Of a DNA stretch of 64,000 bases, positions 35,159 through 42,376 are shown piece by piece. The stretch comes from Microbacterium pumilum (GTDB taxonomy: Bacteria; Actinomycetota; Actinomycetes; Actinomycetales; Microbacteriaceae), in NCBI RefSeq assembly GCF_039530225.1, contig NZ_BAAAOH010000001.1, positions 1,426,001-1,490,000 of the forward strand. The letters are read 5' to 3'. The translations under genes were made by a program, and so were the position numbers. The notes under the pieces were generated by a model, which worked only from the letters and a program-made list of their open reading frames with translations, was not told the origin of the DNA and did not search any database. Every line of letters starts with the position of its first letter. The first letter of the stretch is position 1.

Positions 35159-35437
35159 CTGCCCGAGCCGATCCACTCGATCATCATCAACGCCTACAAC
35201 GGCGCGCTGACCCCGATCTTCCTTTACCTGGTGCCGCTCGTGCTCGTCGCCGCCGCGCTGCTGCTCTTCGTGGTCGAGAAGCCGCTCGCCACCCGCATCG
35301 AGAAGGTGGAGGGCGAGCCGTCGCTGAACATGGAGGTGTTCGACGAGTCGCTCTCGGCGAGCGCGAACCCGACGGTCGAGCCGGTGCTCTCGGTCCACAG
35401 CGGAACCATCCGCCTGCCCGAGCGACCGGAGCGATGA
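35159..35437 (+). pseudogene. C-terminal fragment of an MFS drug exporter (DHA2 type)
   Basis: Residues LPEPIHSIIINAYN, then ALTPIFLYLVPLVLVAAALLLFVVEKPLATRIE correspond to the last transmembrane helix and cytoplasmic tail of DHA2-type multidrug MFS proteins, which are about 500 residues long. The 12-13 preceding helices are missing: upstream of 35159 the frame gives unrelated basic residues, and the GH63-like gene starts 130 bp away in the other direction. It is best read as a truncated gene end. The frame is open from about 35084, so a short peptide could be made. The rest of 35029-35471 holds nothing else. Confidence 0.7.
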
Positions 35438-35471
35438 CCCACTAGAGTCACCTCGACGAGAGGTGCCGCAG

Positions 35472-36287
35472 ATGTCCTTCTGGATCTGTGCGACCTGCGC
35501 GGTCGAACATGCCGAACGCGTCGACGTGTGCGCCATCTGCGCGGACGAGCGGCAATGGGTGCCCGCCGACGGGCAGAAGTGGACCACGCTGACCGAGATG
35601 ACCGAGGCCGGCTACCGCACCGAGCTCGTCGAGGTGGAGCCCGACCTATGGGCGATCAGCAGCCGGCCGGACGCCGGAATCGGGCAGCAGTCGAAGCTTG
35701 TGCGCACCCGCTCTGGCTGCCTGCTGTTCGATCCGATCGGCTTCCTCGATGACGCCGCGATAGACCGCATCCGGCAACTCGGCCCGGTCGTGGCGATCGT
35801 GGCGAGCCATCCGCACATGTACGGCGTGCAAGTCGAGTGGAGCCGGAGCCTCGGCGGAGTGCCGGTGCTCATCGCGGAGCAGGATCGGATGTGGGTGGCG
35901 CGGCCCGACGCGGCCATTCGGACCTGGTCGGGTGAGATGGAGGTGCTGCCGGGGGTGACCCTCACGCAGCCGGGCGGGCACTTTCCGGGAAGCGCCGTCG
36001 TGCATTGGGCTGCGGGCGCGGACGGGAAGGGCGCGCTCCTGTCGAGCGACACCATCTTCGCCAACCTCGACCGCACCTCTGTCAGCTTCATGCGCAGCTA
36101 CCCGAATCGCCTTCCGCTCTCGGGGGCCGTCGTCGACCGGATCGCCACGCACGTGGAGCGGTTCGACTTCGACCGGCTCTACGGCAACTTCGACAACGTG
36201 ATTCCGACAGACGCCCGCGATGTCGTGCGCTGGTCGGCGAACCGCCACATCGGGTGGGTCCGAGGGGACTTCGACCATCTGACCTGA
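35472..36287 (+). CDS. MBL-like protein with N-terminal zinc ribbon
   Basis: A 271-residue protein. The first 25 residues form a zinc ribbon with Cys6, Cys9, Cys20 and Cys23 (WICATCAVEHAERVDVCAIC). The remainder is a metallo-beta-lactamase-like fold: SKLVRTRSGCLLFDP, IVASHPHMYGVQVEW where HxHxDH would be, GGHFPGSAVVHW, and LLSSDTIF. The DH of the metal motif is missing, so it has a degenerate or mononuclear site. ATG 35472 follows GAGAGG. It seems monocistronic. Function unknown; relatives are annotated only as hydrolases. Confidence 0.8.
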   Translation: MSFWICATCAVEHAERVDVCAICADERQWVPADGQKWTTLTEMTEAGYRTELVEVEPDLWAISSRPDAGIGQQSKLVRTRSGCLLFDPIGFLDDAAIDRIRQLGPVVAIVASHPHMYGVQVEWSRSLGGVPVLIAEQDRMWVARPDAAIRTWSGEMEVLPGVTLTQPGGHFPGSAVVHWAAGADGKGALLSSDTIFANLDRTSVSFMRSYPNRLPLSGAVVDRIATHVERFDFDRLYGNFDNVIPTDARDVVRWSANRHIGWVRGDFDHLT

Positions 36288-36388
36288 CACCTCACTGGCC
36301 ACTCGCACGAGTGCGTGGACACTGTCCAGCCCCGCCGGACATCCGCATCTGCCTGGCAGGGTGGGAGCACACGACCACGAGGAGAATC

Positions 36389-37279
36389 ATGAAGCAGCGC
36401 ACACTGGCCGGGCGACAGGTGTCGGCGATCGGGCTCGGCGCCATGCCGCTCTCGATGAACAACGACAAGGTGCTCCCGGCGCGCGAGGACGCGATCGCCA
36501 CCGTGCACGCCGCACTCGACGCCGGTGTCACCCTCATCGACACCGCGGACTGCTATGCGCCGGCATGGAACGAGATGGGCCACAACGAGCGGATCGTCGC
36601 CGAGGCGCTCCGCACCTGGAGCGGAGACACCTCCGGCATCTTCGTCGCGACGAAGGGCGGCATCACCCGCAACGAGGGCGAAGTGTGGGGCAGGGACGGC
36701 TCGGCGACCTACCTCCGCACCGCCGTGGAGAAGTCGCTCGACAACCTCGGCGTGGACGTGATCGATCTGTACCAGTACCACCGCCCCGACCGGTGGATCG
36801 TCTACGGCGAGATCATGGTCACTCTCGCCAGCCTCCAGGAGGAGGGCTTGATTCGCGCTGTCGGCATTTCGAACGCGAGTGTCGAAGAGATCGCGATCGC
36901 GCGGCAGGTGCTCGGCGACGGGAATCTCGCGAGCGTGCAGAACGAGTTCTCGCCCAAGCATCCGGGCAGCATCGACGAGCTGCGCTATTGCGGCAAGCAC
37001 GGCATCGCGTTCCTTCCGTGGAGCCCGCTCGGCGGCACCGGGGGCGGAGCGCGCGAGGTCGGCGAACGCTTCTCAGCGTTCCGCGAGGTCGGCGAGAACC
37101 ACCGCGTCAGCCCGCAGCAGGTCGTACTCGCCTGGGAGCTGGCACTCGATCCGCAGGTGATCCCGATCCCCGGCTCGCGGCGCCCCGCATCCATCGCCGA
37201 CTCCGCGAAGGCGGCGGACCTCGAGCTGAGCGACGATGAGCTCGCCCGGCTGACGGATGCGGTCGGCATCAGCGAGTAG
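36389..37279 (+). CDS. Aldo/keto reductase
   Basis: A 296-residue (beta/alpha)8 NADPH-dependent oxidoreductase. The catalytic tetrad is visible: Asp and Tyr in LIDTADCYAPAWNEMG, Lys in FVATKGGI, and His in DLYQYHRPD; the cofactor-loop segment IPIPGSRRP is near the C-terminus. GAGGAGA before ATG 36389 is strong. It resembles broad-specificity AKRs acting on aldehydes or sugars. The neighbours do not define a substrate, and it looks monocistronic. Confidence 0.92.
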   Translation: MKQRTLAGRQVSAIGLGAMPLSMNNDKVLPAREDAIATVHAALDAGVTLIDTADCYAPAWNEMGHNERIVAEALRTWSGDTSGIFVATKGGITRNEGEVWGRDGSATYLRTAVEKSLDNLGVDVIDLYQYHRPDRWIVYGEIMVTLASLQEEGLIRAVGISNASVEEIAIARQVLGDGNLASVQNEFSPKHPGSIDELRYCGKHGIAFLPWSPLGGTGGGAREVGERFSAFREVGENHRVSPQQVVLAWELALDPQVIPIPGSRRPASIADSAKAADLELSDDELARLTDAVGISE

Positions 37280-37295
37280 GGTGCCGGCGAGTGGG

Positions 37296-37601
37296 TTAGG
37301 CGGGTACCAGGCGGATACGTCCCCGGAGAAAGGGGAGCGCCGGCGCCCGGTAGGCGAGCGACCCGGTGTGATTCGGCTCGAGGGTGATCTCCGCCTGGCC
37401 GAAGCGCCACATCCGATTGAAGAGGAAGACGCCCAGGACCACCGATTCGTCGGTGGGCACTTGCCACGTGCCCAGGCCCCACTGGACCGGCTGGCCGCGC
37501 CCCCCGATGACGAGCGTCGGCTTGATGCCCCGGTACAGCGCGAACCACGGCTTGTGCAGGGTCAGTTCGATGCGCCGGGTGTTGGTCTCGCCGGTGCTCA
37601 C
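37296..37601 (-). CDS. Conserved hypothetical protein (101 aa)
   Basis: A 101-residue soluble beta-rich protein: RRIELTLHKPWFALYRGIKPTL is its first conserved-looking stretch, followed by WGLGTWQVPTDESVVLGVFLFN and FGQAEITLEPNH. The start is a GTG at 37601. The family is unknown to me, but base composition by codon position and the lack of a better frame support a real gene. It is convergent with the aldo/keto reductase, ending 16 bp from it, and divergent from the immunity-like gene. Confidence 0.6.
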   Translation of the reverse strand: MSTGETNTRRIELTLHKPWFALYRGIKPTLVIGGRGQPVQWGLGTWQVPTDESVVLGVFLFNRMWRFGQAEITLEPNHTGSLAYRAPALPFLRGRIRLVPA

Positions 37602-37707
37602 GCGGCCACCGACCTATTGGCCTCGGCTACGGCGATTCCAGACACGGGGCTCCTTCGGGTCGGAAAGACGACTGACAGGGTGGTTCAGCCGGCGGATGGG
37701 CGGGGTC

Positions 37708-37739
37708 GGATGTCGCAGACGCGGCTGTCTGCGACATCC
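37708..37739. promoter_or_regulatory. Perfect 13-bp inverted repeat in a divergent intergenic region
   Basis: GGATGTCGCAGAC (37708-37720) is followed after 6 bp by its exact reverse complement (37727-37739). The site lies between the divergent gene starts at 37601 and 37805, which favours a regulator-binding site over a terminator; no T-tract is present. Confidence 0.5.
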
Positions 37740-37804
37740 TGGACACTCTCGACCGTAGCGGGCGATGCCAGCCACCGCTGGCGCCCGCGTGGGAGGGTGC
37801 TGAC

Positions 37805-38362
37805 ATGGCTTCACGTCAGACGTTGAGCGAGTCGGACCGTCGGGTCGTTGCAGGATGGGCCGCGGACTGTGCGGAGCGGGTTCTCGCGGCGTTCGAGGCA
37901 GAGGCGCCGGCGGATGGCCGACCTCGCGATGCGATCGGCCGAGCCCGGGCATTCGCCCGAGGAGAGCTCAGCGCGGCCGAGGAGATCCGCAGGCGGTTCG
38001 TCGCCGGCCGGGCCGCGTCGCAGGCGGGCACTCCTGTCGCCGCTGCGGCTGCTCGGTCCGCCGCACAGGCGGCCGCCGTCGCGCACATGGGTGCGCACGC
38101 GCTGGGCGCGGCGGCCTATGCGGCCCAGGCAGCGGCGCTGGAGCGCCCGGACCGGCCCGGCGCGCTCCACGACGAGGTGCGGTGGCAGATCGATCACCTG
38201 AGTGACGAGGCCCGGACGGCGCTTCGGCGCCTGCCGGCCCTTGGCGAGGACTCCGCCGGCCCCCTGGGTCCAGGACTTCTCTCGTCCGGCCAGCTCGCCA
38301 CGGTCATCCGAGCCATTCAGGCTGATCTCGCCGATCCGCAGCGGCGCGCGCCATCCGTCTGA
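37805..38362 (+). CDS. Imm-5-like putative immunity protein
   Basis: A 185-residue all-helical, alanine-rich protein. Its layout (ESDRRVVAGWAADCAERVL, RPRDAIGRARAFARGELS, and AQAAAVAHMGAHALGAAAYAA) matches the family annotated as putative immunity protein (Imm-5-like), where repeated helices carry Asp/His near conserved turns. Such proteins normally neutralise a co-encoded polymorphic toxin, but no toxin-like gene is adjacent. ATG 37805 starts after a GGGAGGG stretch. It could be an orphan immunity gene protecting against neighbours or a domesticated family member. Confidence 0.75.
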   Translation: MASRQTLSESDRRVVAGWAADCAERVLAAFEAEAPADGRPRDAIGRARAFARGELSAAEEIRRRFVAGRAASQAGTPVAAAAARSAAQAAAVAHMGAHALGAAAYAAQAAALERPDRPGALHDEVRWQIDHLSDEARTALRRLPALGEDSAGPLGPGLLSSGQLATVIRAIQADLADPQRRAPSV

Positions 38363-38382
38363 AGCGAGCGCTCGGGTGCGAA

Positions 38383-38472
38383 GCCGACGCTGAGCTTGTC
38401 GAAGAACTCGGGTGGAAGCCGGTCGCTGAGCTTGTCGAAGCGCCCGGCGGCCCTTCGACAGGCACAGGGTCC
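38383..38472. repeat. Three dispersed 22-bp repeat copies, mixed orientation
   Basis: Two reverse-orientation copies (38384-38404 and 38419-38441, GCTGAGCTTGTCGAAG type) and one direct degenerate copy (38451-38472, CCCTTCGACAGGCACAGG) fill the gap between the immunity-like gene and the AhpD-like gene. Confidence 0.8.
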
Positions 38473-38558
38473 TCCTGGGTCATGGTGTCGCGTCGGGATG
38501 TCACAACCCCTGCCCGCCCGGTGTCTCCATGTAAAAGCAGCCGAACCTTGGAGGACCC

Positions 38559-39158
38559 ATGACCAACGAAGCCCGAGTGCCTGCGATCGAGATCACGGGT
38601 CCGATGGGCGCCGTGATGAAGTTCGCGGCCCGAAAGATGCTGGGTGAGGTTCCCGACTCGCTCGGCGTGATGTGGAACAACCCCAAAGTCCTCATGGACA
38701 TGATGGGCGTCAACCGCAAGGCCGAGAAGTGGCACGAGCTCGACAAGAACCTCGGCGTCCTCGCCAACATGGCGGCCGCCGCCTCGGTGGGGTGCAGCTT
38801 CTGCCTCGACCTCAACTACTTCATGTCGCGCAGTCACGGACTCGATGAGACGAAGGCCCGCGGGGTGCCGGGGTGGCGCGAATCGGTCGTCTACACCCCG
38901 CTCGAGCGTCACGTCATGGAGTACGCCGAGGCGATGTGCCAGACGCCTGTGGCGGTCACCGATGAGCTCGCCGCGACGCTGCTCGACAGGCTCGGCGCCC
39001 CCGCGCTGCTCGAGCTGACCGCACACATCGCGATCATGAACATGTCGGCCCGGGCCAACATCGCGCTCGGCATCCGCTCGCAGGGTCTCGCCGCTTCGTG
39101 CGGGATGCCCCCGCTCGCGACGGGGGCGACCACCGCGGACGTAGGCTCGACCGCATGA
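38559..39158 (+). CDS. AhpD/carboxymuconolactone decarboxylase-like peroxidase
   Basis: A 199-residue all-helical protein with the redox motif ASVGCSFCLDLNYF (CxxC followed by the family His-position region), as in AhpD-type alkylhydroperoxidases. It overlaps the start of an ECF sigma factor gene (ATGA), a frequent pairing in actinobacteria. The likely role is removal of peroxides or a redox-linked signal to the sigma factor. A GGAGGACCC sequence before ATG 38559 serves as ribosome site. Confidence 0.9.
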   Translation: MTNEARVPAIEITGPMGAVMKFAARKMLGEVPDSLGVMWNNPKVLMDMMGVNRKAEKWHELDKNLGVLANMAAAASVGCSFCLDLNYFMSRSHGLDETKARGVPGWRESVVYTPLERHVMEYAEAMCQTPVAVTDELAATLLDRLGAPALLELTAHIAIMNMSARANIALGIRSQGLAASCGMPPLATGATTADVGSTA

Positions 39159-40051
39159 GCAGCCCGCGCGGCTCGGACGGCGCCGACCCATTCGTCACCC
39201 ATCGAAGCCTGCTGTTCACAGTCGCCTACGAGATGCTCGGATCGGCTGCCGACGCCGAAGACGTGCTGCAGGAATCCTGGCTGCGGTGGGCGCATGTCGA
39301 TCAGCAGCACGTGCGGGATCCCCGTGCCTACCTGGTGCGGATCGTGACCCGTCAGGCACTCAATCAGCTGCGCACGGTGGCGCGCCGACGTGAGGATTAT
39401 GTGGGCGAGTGGCTGCCCGAGCCGCTTCTCACGACCCCGGATGTCGCCGACGACGTCGAGCTCGCCGAGAACGTGTCCATCGCGATGCTGACGGTGCTCG
39501 AGACGCTCGCGCCGACCGAGCGCGCGGTGTTCGTGCTTCGCGAGGTCTTCGATGTGCCCTTCGACGAGATCGCCGAGGCCGTCGACAAGTCGCCCGCCGC
39601 CGTGCGCCAGATCGCGCATCGCGCGCGGGATCATGTCGCCGCACGTCGTCCGCGCATCCGTGTCGGCCGCACCGAGCACGAGGAGGTCGTCGAGCGCCTG
39701 GTCGCGGCGTTGAGCGCCGGCGACATCCAGGCTCTGATGGACGTGCTCGCACCCGACGTCGTCTCGGTCGCCGACAGCGGCGGACACGTGCGCGGCGCCG
39801 CACGTCGTCCGGTCGTCGGAGCGGACCGCCTGGCCCGCTACCTGCTCGGGGGCATCGCGAAGGCGGGTGCGTCCTTCGCGATGTCGCCGATGTCGCTGAA
39901 CGGCGAGCCCGGGGTGCGGATCGAGGTCGATGGGATCCTGGCTGCCGCGGTCAGCGTAACCGTCGAGAACGGGCGTATCACCCGCATCTACTCGGTCGCG
40001 AACCCCGACAAGCTCGCGTGGCTGGATGCGGAGCTCGCGCTCACGCGATGA
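39155..40051 (+). CDS. ECF sigma factor, SigJ-like with SnoaL C-terminal domain
   Basis: A 298-residue sigma factor. Region 2 is HRSLLFTVAYEMLGSAADAEDVLQ split over helices (residues about 15-85), region 4 is about 105-165 (LAPTERAVFVLREVFDVPFD, then EIAEAVDKSPAAVRQ), and residues about 180-298 form an NTF2/SnoaL-like domain (VVERLVAALSAGDIQALMDVLAPDV) that replaces a separate anti-sigma factor. SigJ/ECF41-type proteins are self-regulated by this domain. It is coupled to the AhpD-like gene by overlap, typical of ECF41 loci, and the predicted regulon is the upstream gene. Confidence 0.93.
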   Translation: MSSPRGSDGADPFVTHRSLLFTVAYEMLGSAADAEDVLQESWLRWAHVDQQHVRDPRAYLVRIVTRQALNQLRTVARRREDYVGEWLPEPLLTTPDVADDVELAENVSIAMLTVLETLAPTERAVFVLREVFDVPFDEIAEAVDKSPAAVRQIAHRARDHVAARRPRIRVGRTEHEEVVERLVAALSAGDIQALMDVLAPDVVSVADSGGHVRGAARRPVVGADRLARYLLGGIAKAGASFAMSPMSLNGEPGVRIEVDGILAAAVSVTVENGRITRIYSVANPDKLAWLDAELALTR

Positions 40052-40067
40052 GACGGATGTCGCCGCG

Positions 40068-40820
40068 TCAGCGATCGAGTTGCAGCCGATGCCAGGACCA
40101 CACGGTGACAGCCCCGACGACTCCGGCGAGCACCACCGGCGCCGCAAGCTGGACCGCAGAGACGGCGGTTCCGCCGGAGATCGCCCAGAGCGACGGCGCG
40201 GCGACGGGCATCCATCCGCCCATGCCCGTCAGGGCGCCGACCTGCGCGACGACGACGAGCCCGATGGCACAGCTCACGCCGGCCAAGAGCGACCGCGCCG
40301 CGGTCGCGACCCATGCCACAGGCAGAGCGACCGCAGCAGTGAGGAAGCCGAGCGCCGACTGCCGGCCGATTCCCGCCCACGCGGCCGCATCGGGGGGTCC
40401 GAAGCCGAGGATGAGACCCAAGACGAGCAGGGCCGCACTGAGCAGCAAGGTCGCACCGATCGCCCAGAGCGCGTAGATCGCGAGTTTCGCGGCGGCGATG
40501 GTGCCTCGTCCGACGGGCAGGCCGAAGAGGCCGGTGATGGTTCCGTCGGCGAACTCGCGCGCGAAGAGCCACGCCAGCACCACCCCGAAGCCGATCAGGC
40601 CGCCGGCGCCGGTGATCTGCGCCGCGCCGCTCACCAGGCCCGACCAGTCGAATGTGGCGTCCGCCCCCAGCTTGGCGGTCAGCTCCAGATTGCCGGAACG
40701 GATCGCCGCCATCATCGTCGCGATGAGCACGACGACCCCGCCGACGATCGACGCGGCGGCGATGACGCCGACGGGCGATCGCACGAGTTTCAGCGCCTCG
40801 ACCTTCATCGCGGCCTTCAC
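40068..40820 (-). CDS. ABC-2 type exporter permease
   Basis: A 250-residue membrane protein with six hydrophobic segments (VGVIAAASIVGGVVVLIATM; LIGFGVVLAWLFAREFADGT; IYALWAIGATLLLSAALLVLGLI is the third). The REFADGTITGLFGLPVGR segment between helices two and three is typical of ABC-2 permeases that move lipids, drugs or peptides outward. The GTG at 40820 overlaps the ATPase stop (GTGA). It is the last gene of a TetR-ATPase-permease operon. Substrate unknown. Confidence 0.88.
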   Translation of the reverse strand: MKAAMKVEALKLVRSPVGVIAAASIVGGVVVLIATMMAAIRSGNLELTAKLGADATFDWSGLVSGAAQITGAGGLIGFGVVLAWLFAREFADGTITGLFGLPVGRGTIAAAKLAIYALWAIGATLLLSAALLVLGLILGFGPPDAAAWAGIGRQSALGFLTAAVALPVAWVATAARSLLAGVSCAIGLVVVAQVGALTGMGGWMPVAAPSLWAISGGTAVSAVQLAAPVVLAGVVGAVTVWSWHRLQLDR

Positions 40821-41539
40821 GCGGCCACCGCCCTTCGCTCCTCGTCATCGATCCGCACGCGCTCGAAGAACACGCGTTCGAGTTCGGATGTCGCAGGCTC
40901 CAGCTCTCCGATCAGGCGGCCGCCGTTCATCACGACGATCCGGTGCGCGATGCGGGCCACCTCATCGAGGTGGTGGCTGCTCACCAGCACGGCGGCGCCG
41001 GCATCCGCTCGCTGCAGGAGGGCATCTCGAAGCACGAGCACGCCCGCGGGGTCGAGCGCGTTGCTCGGCTCGTCGAGCACGACGAGCCGTGGAGCGTGCT
41101 GCAGCGCCGAGGCGAGCCCGACCCGCTGCCTGTTGCCGAGCGACAGGCGGCGCACTCGGCGATCGGCGTACCCATCGAGCTTCCACTCCGTGATTGCTCG
41201 CTCGACGCACGACGGGTCGGCGCCGCGGAGCGCCGCCGCCGCGCGCAGGTTCTGTCGCGTCGTCAGTTCGGGGTAGGCGAGCGGCACCTCGATGAGGTGT
41301 CCGACCTCGCGCCACACCGCAGCGGGAGCGGTGGCGAGATCACCGCCGGCGATCCGGACGGTGCCTTCCTGCGGCCGCAGCATGCCGAGCGCAAGCCGCA
41401 TCAGCGTGGTCTTGCCGGCGCCGTTGAGTCCGACAAGGGCGACGATCTCTCCCGGTGCGAGCGACAGCCGGAGGTCGTGCACACCGTCACCTCCGCGGAA
41501 CCTCCGAGTGGTGCCATCGAGTTGCAGCAGCGGAGTCAT
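40817..41539 (-). CDS. ABC exporter ATP-binding protein
   Basis: A 240-residue ATPase: Walker A in GLNGAGKTTLMRL, signature motif as RRLSLGNRQRVGLA (LSLGN instead of LSGGQ), Walker B in RLVVLDEPSNALDP, and H-loop in LVSSHHLDE. It starts where the TetR gene ends (ATGA overlap) and is coupled to the permease. Efflux of a compound sensed by the TetR protein is the likely role. Confidence 0.93.
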   Translation of the reverse strand: MTPLLQLDGTTRRFRGGDGVHDLRLSLAPGEIVALVGLNGAGKTTLMRLALGMLRPQEGTVRIAGGDLATAPAAVWREVGHLIEVPLAYPELTTRQNLRAAAALRGADPSCVERAITEWKLDGYADRRVRRLSLGNRQRVGLASALQHAPRLVVLDEPSNALDPAGVLVLRDALLQRADAGAAVLVSSHHLDEVARIAHRIVVMNGGRLIGELEPATSELERVFFERVRIDDEERRAVAA

Positions 41540-42078
41540 GCTTCCCCCAATGCCCGGAAGGCCGTCTGCAGCGCGGTCGAGATGTTCGCGTCATCGCTCA
41601 GCGACCAGTCGATGAGTGCCGCATTGAGCCCGGCAACCACGGCTGCAGCGACGACCCTGCTCTCGGGGGCGGGCGTGTCGCGCTCCACGAGGGCGTCGAC
41701 GATCGCCTGTTCCGTCGCCGCACTGCCCGCCGCAAGCGCGCCACGCAGGGAAGGCGTCGTCGCGACGATCCGCAGTCGTTCGCGCACGATGGCGACGTCG
41801 GGAGGTTCCACGGCAGCCCACGCGGCCCGGATGCCGCGAATGGTTGCGGGCAGGGCGGGCTCGTCGCTCGGACGAGCGCGCACCGCAGCGGCGATGAGTG
41901 GGTCGTAGGGGTCTTCGACGAGGAAGGCCGACTTGCTCGCGAAATGGCGGAACAGTGTCATCTCGCTGACGCCCGCGCGACGCGCGATCTGCGCCGTGGT
42001 CGTCGCGGCGTACCCGCGCTCGACGAACAAGGCCATCGCCGCGGCCTCGAGCTTTCTGCGTGTCGCTTCTCGCGCCAT
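41536..42078 (-). CDS. TetR family repressor of the ABC exporter operon
   Basis: A 180-residue TetR regulator. The HTH is residues about 8-50 (AAAMALFVERGYAATTTAQI, then ARRAGVSEMTLFRHFASK). The C-terminal ligand domain is unremarkable in length. It is the first gene of the TetR-ATPase-permease operon; a 17-bp palindrome begins 6 bp upstream of its start, so it is autoregulated together with the exporter. Confidence 0.93.
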   Translation of the reverse strand: MAREATRRKLEAAAMALFVERGYAATTTAQIARRAGVSEMTLFRHFASKSAFLVEDPYDPLIAAAVRARPSDEPALPATIRGIRAAWAAVEPPDVAIVRERLRIVATTPSLRGALAAGSAATEQAIVDALVERDTPAPESRVVAAAVVAGLNAALIDWSLSDDANISTALQTAFRALGEA

Positions 42079-42084
42079 CCTCAG

Positions 42085-42101
42085 ATGTTAGTCACTAACA
42101 T
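42085..42101. promoter_or_regulatory. TetR operator, perfect 17-bp palindrome
   Basis: ATGTTAGTCACTAACAT has perfect 8-bp arms around a central C. It lies 6 bp upstream of the TetR start (42078) and resembles known TetR-family sites with TTAGT half-sites. It probably overlaps the promoter of the exporter operon. Confidence 0.8.
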
Positions 42102-42138
42102 TCGAGTCTGTCCACCCCGAAGGCGAAGGACGTCGGAC

Positions 42139-42358
42139 GCTTCGACAGGCTCAGCGACCGGGGCCGGCGTGCTGACGGGCCGCGGACGCTTCGACAGGCT
42201 CAGCGACCGAGGCCGGCGTGCTGACGGGCCGCGGACGCTTCGACAGGCTCAGCGACCGCGGCCGGCGTGCTGAAGGACGTCGGGACGCTTCGACAGGCTC
42301 AGCGACCGAGGCCGCCGTGCTGAAGGACGTCGGGACGCTTCGACAGGCTCAGCGACCG
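42139..42358. repeat. Five tandem copies of the 22-bp dispersed repeat (49-50-bp period)
   Basis: Copies of the element containing CTTCGACAGGCTCAGCGACC start at 42139, 42188, 42237, 42287 and 42337, all in the same orientation. The linkers between them are also repeated. The array lies between the TetR operator and the 3' end of the DHA2 exporter gene, outside coding sequence. Confidence 0.95.
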
Positions 42359-42376
42359 CGGCCCTTCAACCCGGCG

